Positions 5,033 to 5,587 of a stretch of DNA of 5,587 nt are shown here, piece after piece. The notes under the pieces were generated by a model. The model was not told where the DNA came from, searched no databases, and saw only the letters and a program-made list of their open reading frames with translations. A program made the position numbers and the translations under genes. Position 1 is the first letter of the stretch, and each line of letters begins with the position of its first letter. The stretch is from Pseudomonadota bacterium (GTDB lineage Bacteria; Pseudomonadota; Gammaproteobacteria; Xanthomonadales; Xanthomonadaceae), in contig JAEWOJ010000156.1 in the NCBI GenBank assembly GCA_023399815.1, positions 1 through 5,587 of the forward strand, in the 5' to 3' direction.

Positions 5033-5232
5033 CTCCCTGGAGTTGATAAGGATTGCGATGACCGTGCACCATAGCGGCGGCTCCCCGGCATGCAAGGACC
5101 GGGTTTGGCCCGTGTAGTCGGGGTTCCCCCTCCGGCCCGCGCCAGCCAAACCCTAACTGCGTTTCCTTGCATGCCGGGGATCTGTCGCCGCTGTATCGGT
5201 GCCGCGCAATCCGCGCTATCAACCCCAGGGAG
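5033..5232 (+). promoter_or_regulatory. 200-nt nested inverted repeat (structured leader or folded-DNA element)
   Basis: Six stems nest in order around one axis. S1: 5033-5048 with 5217-5232 (15 of 16 pairs, A5041/C5224 mismatched). S2: 5050-5057 with 5205-5212 (8/8, GGATTGCG). S3: 5066-5070 with 5198-5202 (5/5). S4: 5073-5079 with 5186-5192 (7/7). S5: 5083-5098 with 5164-5179 (16/16, CCCCGGCATGCAAGGA and its complement). S6: 5101-5109 with 5145-5153 (9/9, GGGTTTGGC). The apical loop 5110-5144 holds GGGGTTCCCCC. That is 60 pairs in a 200-nt element ending 7 nt before the next start codon. A weaker outer pairing, 5016-5021 with 5247-5252, would enclose that start. S1 covers AGGGAG (5227-5232), the ribosome site of the 64-aa gene. 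It could be a 5' UTR switch, an independent RNA, a single-stranded-DNA promoter or a mobile palindromic element. The structure is directly visible; the role is inferred. Confidence 0.85.
5058..5117 (+). CDS. Candidate 19-aa leader peptide inside the large hairpin
   Basis: ATG at 5058 follows AAGGA (5048-5052) by 5 nt and encodes MTVHHSGGSPACKDRVWPV, ending in TAG at 5115-5117. The peptide has no hydrophobic core and no run of one amino acid of the type used in amino-acid attenuators. What makes it notable is position: its codons run through the left arms of stems S3-S6 and it ends in the apical loop, so a translating ribosome would melt most of the hairpin that hides the downstream ribosome site. 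Its own ribosome site lies in S1/S2. It could be coincidence, since short ORFs are common; conservation of the peptide is untested. Confidence 0.4.
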   Translation: MTVHHSGGSPACKDRVWPV

Positions 5233-5239
5233 AACAGCA

Positions 5240-5434
5240 ATGTCGGAGAATCTGAACGTGTACGTCACCGAGGAGTACGGCGACGACAACAAGAAGCTCT
5301 ACACGAAGGTCGGCACGGCCTTCCCGCACAAGCAGGGCGGCGGCTTCAACATCGTCCTGCGCCAGGGCATCAGCGTCAGCGGCCGCCTGGTCGTGTTCCC
5401 GAAGAAGCCGGACGACGCCGCCGGCGAAGACTGA
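5240..5434 (+). CDS. Small conserved hypothetical protein (64 aa)
   Basis: ATG at 5240 has AGGGAG at 5227-5232. The frame is open back to an ATG at 5090, but that extension would run through the large inverted repeat and lacks a ribosome site, so 5240 is chosen. The protein reads MSENLNVYVTEEYGDDNKKL, then a glycine-rich core VGTAFPHKQGGGFNIVLRQG (residues 24-43), then SVSGRLVVFPKK, and an acidic tail. Alternating hydrophobic residues suggest a small all-beta fold. The pattern VGxAFPHxxGxGFNIxL...GRLVL is one I associate with short uncharacterised proteins carried by proteobacterial plasmids and ICEs; no function is known to me. It has no TM segment or cysteine. Its expression is probably controlled by the structured leader, and it ends at a strong terminator, so it looks like a monocistronic unit or the last gene of a cluster. 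Confidence 0.87.
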   Translation: MSENLNVYVTEEYGDDNKKLYTKVGTAFPHKQGGGFNIVLRQGISVSGRLVVFPKKPDDAAGED

Positions 5435-5460
5435 CCGCTCGCCTCACGCTGCCGCCTGGC

Positions 5461-5492
5461 AAAGCCGCCGACGCGATCGGCGGCTTTTTTTT
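5461..5492 (+). terminator. Strong rho-independent terminator
   Basis: An 11-bp perfect stem, AAAGCCGCCGA (5461-5471) with TCGGCGGCTTT (5477-5487), has a CGCGA loop and runs into eight T residues (5485-5492). It lies 27 nt after the stop of the 64-aa gene and ends that transcript. Confidence 0.93.
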
Positions 5493-5564
5493 GCGTCAGT
5501 GGCCGTTGCAGAGGCCGAGCGGTTCCCAGCCCAGGCCGCCTCATCTGGCCGCCGGCGCCCCCGC

Positions 5565-5579
5565 GGGGGGGGGGGGGGG
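5565..5579. other. 15-G homopolymer near the window end
   Basis: Fifteen consecutive G residues follow CCCCCGC and precede CCCCGGGG. Long G runs of this kind at the extreme end of a sequence usually reflect a contig edge or low-quality base calls rather than biology. Bases 5493-5564 contain no gene that I can support. Confidence 0.7.
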
Positions 5580-5587
5580 CCCCGGGG

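Noticed and set aside
5022..5050. Possible promoter TTCAAC (5022-5027), 17 nt, GATAAG (5045-5050)
   Set aside because: Only 3/6 and 4/6 matches, and the resulting start near 5057 would remove the ribosome site of the leader ORF and the anti-SD arm.
5033..5232. Retron ncRNA, integron attC or transposon-end interpretation of the inverted repeat
   Set aside because: No reverse transcriptase or transposase is in the window, the stems lack attC core boxes, and no target-site duplication is visible at the ends.
5090..5239. In-frame 50-codon N-terminal extension of the 64-aa protein
   Set aside because: It translates the large inverted repeat, its ATG lies inside stem S5, and ATG 5240 has a good AGGGAG. 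The open frame is likely incidental.
4767..5240. 157-aa minus-strand ORF covering the structured leader
   Set aside because: It crosses both arms of the inverted repeat and the 31-aa ORF, has no ribosome site for its start, and its composition changes along its length. Part of it (around 4990-5070) looks slightly protein-like, but not enough to call.

Overview
The window is a GC-rich stretch (about two thirds G+C by eye) with strong third-position G/C bias. Every convincing gene lies on the + strand. Composition and gene content suggest the accessory backbone of an integrative conjugative element or plasmid in a high-GC gammaproteobacterium or betaproteobacterium (Xanthomonas/Stenotrophomonas/Pseudomonas/Burkholderiales type). 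No replication, integrase, relaxase, ParA or type IV secretion gene is visible, so the exact element class cannot be fixed.

Layout. (1) Bases 40-2533 hold a compact three-gene cluster: a 120-aa protein of a family I associate with plasmids and ICEs, a 68-aa protein, and a 623-aa ParB/Spo0J-domain protein of the large YubM/ORF653 type. A GC hairpin closes the cluster (2541-2564). (2) Bases 2565-2652 are a regulatory gap carrying five tandem 8-bp repeats (TTGTGYYA) that also contain extended -10-like promoter elements. (3) Bases 2653-4917 run from a second, divergent member of the 120-aa family into five consecutive small membrane-protein genes: four TM; one TM plus periplasmic domain; two TM; zinc ribbon plus four TM; and a 31-aa single-TM microprotein. 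None has a recognisable function. (4) Bases 4918-5239 hold no conventional gene. They contain an unexpected structure: a roughly 200-nt nested inverted repeat (5033-5232) whose six stems give 60 paired bases in correct nested order. It encloses a 19-codon candidate leader ORF and pairs with the Shine-Dalgarno sequence of the next gene. (5) Bases 5240-5434 encode a 64-aa conserved-looking small protein, followed by a textbook intrinsic terminator (5461-5492). (6) The last bases contain a 15-G run and look like a contig edge.

Working together: the ParB-like cluster looks like element maintenance or establishment genes. ORF653-type ParB proteins sit in the leading region of F-like plasmids, which is also where structured single-stranded promoters occur, so the large hairpin could act as a folded-DNA element as well as an RNA leader. 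The membrane cassette is the best candidate for undescribed cargo. All functions beyond the ParB domain are inference.
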